From Flammeovirgaceae bacterium UBA2338 (GTDB lineage Bacteria; Bacteroidota; Bacteroidia; Cytophagales; Cyclobacteriaceae), in assembly GCA_002344795.1 (NCBI GenBank), contig DDUM01000050.1, positions 24,587 through 88,586 of the forward strand: a DNA stretch of 64,000 nt. Reading direction: 5' to 3'. This document shows, one piece after another, positions 63,727 through 64,000 of this stretch. The position numbers and the translations under genes are program-made. Positions within the stretch are counted from its first letter, which is position 1. The number at the start of each line of letters is the position of its first letter. The notes beneath the pieces were generated by a model, which saw nothing but the letters and a program-made list of their open reading frames with translations, searched no databases and had not been told where the DNA came from.

Positions 63727-64000
63727 ATGCTTTTAAAATACCGCAACCTGATTATTACATTGGGTGCTGTGGTTTGTTTTATCGAGTTTTTATCGATAGA
63801 TAAAATCCCATCCCCAGAGTCTGTACGAACCGTTGGTGTACTCCATCTTATGGCTTCCGCATACTTGTTGTTGACCCTCGTGTTGTATGTGAGTACCTGG
63901 CGGATGGCCTGGATACTGCTACTTCGTGCGCTGTTTGCAGGGTTTATTGTGTTGATGATGGTTAATGCTCTTATGGTAGGGCTTGAGTTATTGACGAACA
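63727..64000 (+). CDS. Multi-pass membrane protein, partial (C-terminus beyond window)
   Basis: The open frame starts at ATG 63727 and continues to the window edge without a stop, giving 91 codons. It contains three hydrophobic stretches (near 8-25, 40-57 and 60-87), suggesting a multi-pass membrane protein. The family is not recognisable from this part. It starts 24 bp after the DUF2911 gene, so it may be the second gene of that operon. Confidence 0.6.
   Translation, partial: MLLKYRNLIITLGAVVCFIEFLSIDKIPSPESVRTVGVLHLMASAYLLLTLVLYVSTWRMAWILLLRALFAGFIVLMMVNALMVGLELLTN

Overview
The window looks like a chromosomal segment of a member of the Bacteroidota, most likely a Cytophagales-type bacterium. 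The clues are a type IX secretion C-terminal sorting domain (48161-50176), a TonB-type transducer, a LytS/LytTR two-component pair, many DUFs and exported enzymes typical of this phylum, weak or absent Shine-Dalgarno sequences, and two promoters matching the phylum's TTG-N20-TAnnTTTG pattern. No tRNA, rRNA, CRISPR array, insertion sequence or prophage gene was seen. Genes are densely packed on both strands.

Layout. 1-2622 holds a DEAD-box helicase (cut by the left edge) and an N-terminally extended GAPDH, both minus. 3046-6421 encodes a small exported helical protein and a secreted TPR-CHAT (caspase-fold) protein. 6405-11293 (minus) holds a membrane protein, a broken GNAT acetyltransferase, a TonB-like protein, a DUF5996 protein and a DUF885 metallopeptidase. 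11466-13982 has cbpM/cbpA facing away from an ECF sigma factor with a membrane partner. 14285-20265 holds a membrane dipeptidase, a pentapeptide-repeat protein, a Ktr/Trk potassium system and an SDR-DUF2867 protein. 20474-26673 is a cluster of three exported amidohydrolases with degenerate metal sites. 26751-27943 is a peroxiredoxin-thioredoxin-small protein operon. 29024-31932 is a tightly coupled LiaF-like/DUF4288/LytS/LytTR operon.

31988-34904 carries a lipoprotein and a two-gene ergothioneine operon (egtB-egtD). 34901-38390 (minus) carries two tandem alpha/beta hydrolases and an acyl-CoA synthetase. 38425-42620 has a frameshifted exported DinB-like gene, DNA polymerase IV, a TPR-adenylate cyclase and a Tat-exported protein. 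42883-45975 is a large sortilin/BNR-repeat protein. 46494-50176 pairs an exported FGE-like protein with a type IX cargo containing four 333-bp repeats. 50216-53428 has a neutral ceramidase-like protein, an M29-type aminopeptidase lipoprotein and a DUF4136 lipoprotein. 53490-58761 (minus) has an M48 protease, two tandem Tat-exported M24 peptidases and CorA. 58817-58936 looks like a leftover ABC-ATPase tail. 59078-64000 has a second TPR-CHAT protein, two unknown small proteins, a DUF2911 protein and a membrane protein cut by the right edge.

The overall theme is a heterotrophic cell with a large exported hydrolase and peptidase repertoire, redox protection (ergothioneine, peroxiredoxin/thioredoxin) and envelope-stress signalling. 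Two genes carry inactivating lesions as sequenced. The items most worth following up are the two CHAT loci, each next to a small unknown exported protein, the broken genes, the ABC-ATPase remnant, and the metal-site loss in the amidohydrolase cluster.
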